Shown here piece by piece: positions 22,864-23,517 of a stretch of 23,517 nucleotides of DNA. The number at the start of each line of letters is the position of its first letter. The stretch's first letter is position 1. The position numbers were made by a program, and so were the translations under genes. This stretch comes from Candidatus Bathyarchaeota archaeon (GTDB lineage: Archaea; Thermoproteota; Bathyarchaeia; Bathyarchaeales; WUQV01): the NCBI GenBank assembly GCA_009889585.1, contig WUQV01000251.1, positions 1 to 23,517 of the forward strand, read 5' to 3'. Below the pieces are notes generated by a model, which saw only the letters and a list, made by a program, of their open reading frames with translations, was not told where the DNA came from and ran no database searches.

Positions 22864-23292
22864 ATGAGCCTATTTAAACTGAAAAGGTCAGGAAGGCCGC
22901 CAGCACGGCCTTTACCGTCACCAGAGGCAACTCCGTACACCATGGACGAGGCGCTAACAGCAGCATACATCGTTGCTGAAGGAACCTTTAAGTGTAGAAA
23001 GATGAAGGGAGGAGGCCGACTTTATTCGTATCCTGTGATTCGTATAGCAATGTGTGATAGACAAGCCCTTGAGCCAGTTTCAAGGGTATTCAGAACCTCA
23101 ATTAAATCTGAGAGACGTAGGAAACGTGAATGTCCACCTCACCTCTTCCCGCCGGATGGAATGGGATCATGGGTTGTCGAGAAGGTCGGGTGGGGTGCCA
23201 TAAGGCTCATGGAAAGGCTTGCACCACTTATGACGGGGGATAAATTAAAGGGGTGGGAAGAGATCTTACGGAGGTGCTCGCTCGGGACCTAG
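22864..23292 (+). CDS. LAGLIDADG-type homing endonuclease-like protein
   Basis: 142 residues with one LAGLIDADG-type helix, LTAAYIVAEGTF (31-42, acidic residue E39), so it would act as a homodimer. The family order follows: strands RLYSYPVIRIAMCDRQAL, then FRTSIKSERRRKRE, then the characteristic MGSWVVEKVGWGAIRLMERL and APLMTGDKLKGWEEIL (x-L-x-P-x-x-x-x-x-K). The basic N-terminus (KLKRSGRPPARP) may bind nucleic acid. ATG 22864 lies 30 bases after a TATA-like CTTAAAAATA (22829-22838). It is wedged between an orphan tRNA-His 5' half and a complete tRNA-His gene, so a tRNA-His target or intron origin is suggested. Activity is not provable here. Confidence 0.7.
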   Translation: MSLFKLKRSGRPPARPLPSPEATPYTMDEALTAAYIVAEGTFKCRKMKGGGRLYSYPVIRIAMCDRQALEPVSRVFRTSIKSERRRKRECPPHLFPPDGMGSWVVEKVGWGAIRLMERLAPLMTGDKLKGWEEILRRCSLGT

Positions 23293-23317
23293 CCACGTTT
23301 GTTCTCGCGCTGAAGCC

Positions 23318-23325
23318 TTAATTAT
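23318..23325 (+). promoter_or_regulatory. Box A (TATA) of tRNA-His
   Basis: TTAATTAT, about 24-31 bases upstream of the first tRNA-His nucleotide. This is the usual archaeal tRNA promoter spacing. Confidence 0.5.
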
Positions 23326-23348
23326 CTCCTCCTTCCCATTACCTTTGA

Positions 23349-23422
23349 GGCCGAGGTGAGGTAGCCTGGAAGCCTACAAGCCTGTGGAGCTTGGTGCCCG
23401 GGTTCAAATCCCGGCCTCGGCC
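23349..23422 (+). tRNA. tRNA-His (GTG), complete, intronless
   Basis: The G-1 typical of tRNA-His (23349) faces discriminator C73 (23422). The acceptor stem GCCGAGG/CCTCGGC is fully paired. D-arm AGGT/GCCT, A26, anticodon stem CAAGC/GCTTG with loop CTGTGGA and anticodon GTG at 23384-23386, variable region GTGC, T-arm CCGGG-TTCAAAT-CCCGG. No CCA is encoded and no intron is present. It lies downstream of the LAGLIDADG gene. 23423-23517 shows nothing recognisable. Confidence 0.96.
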
Positions 23423-23517
23423 CTTCGATTTCAGAACTTAACTGTTCGAAACCCCTTTCCTGCTACGATGACTTGAATTTGATTGGTTTAGATAGAAGTT
23501 CATGAGGAAAGGACTAG

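Noticed and set aside
22785..23422. One pre-tRNA made from the orphan 5' half and the 3' half of the downstream tRNA-His
   Set aside because: The acceptor would contain a mismatch and a wobble and the anticodon stem two wobbles, whereas the downstream gene pairs perfectly with its own 5' half.
1..23517. CRISPR array
   Set aside because: No regularly spaced identical repeats were seen anywhere in the window.

Overview
The window reads as a chromosomal segment of an archaeon, most likely a thermophile of the TACK/Thermoproteota side. The evidence is archaeal-only genes (tRNA-Ile2 agmatidine synthetase TiaS, archaeal-type PGK, CxxC-type ThiI), many TATA boxes about 25 bases before a start codon (leaderless transcripts), frequent GTG/TTG starts, a PaREP1/HEPN-like protein and heavy AGG/AAG use. 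Lineage assignment is inference from gene content.

Layout. 1-1203 is the 3' part of pgk. 1204-3540 is a scrambled zone: two out-of-order pieces of a thiI-like gene, an intact VapBC toxin-antitoxin pair, a second pgk fragment (about 91% identical to the first) and a frameshifted radical SAM pseudogene, apparently joined at short stretches of shared sequence. 3746-5876 carries a retropepsin-fold protein with an altered active site and an ABC-2 exporter (ATPase plus permease). 5877-7385 is decayed DNA with a TnpB relic and a small hypothetical gene. 7386-9753 holds a HEPN-like protein, a ThiI homologue with a degenerate PP-loop and a MazG-like protein. 9760-10620 is mostly decayed and includes livM and livH remnants.

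10601-15552 is the intact core: TiaS, a stand-alone RAM (Lrp/AsnC effector) domain protein, a bifunctional NAD(P)H-hydrate repair enzyme, Tsr3 (rRNA acp transferase) and Sua5 (t6A synthesis). Three RNA-modification enzymes lie here and a fourth (ThiI-like) is nearby. 15640-15905 contains four clustered hairpins that resemble the right end and guide-RNA region of an IS200/IS605 TnpB element. 16091-16813 is a leaderless two-gene unit starting with a GYD/RAM-like fold. 17065-22723 is an amino-acid metabolism block: an octopine/opine-type dehydrogenase divergent from homoserine dehydrogenase, a DMT-family exporter, two tandem RAM proteins (one frameshifted) and a saccharopine-dehydrogenase-like oxidoreductase.

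22785-23422 is the most unusual part. An orphan 5' half of a tRNA-His gene ends exactly at the canonical intron position 37/38. It is followed by a LAGLIDADG endonuclease ORF and then a complete intronless tRNA-His gene. This could be the remains of an endonuclease-bearing tRNA intron, half of a split (trans-spliced) tRNA, or a tRNA-targeted mobile endonuclease.
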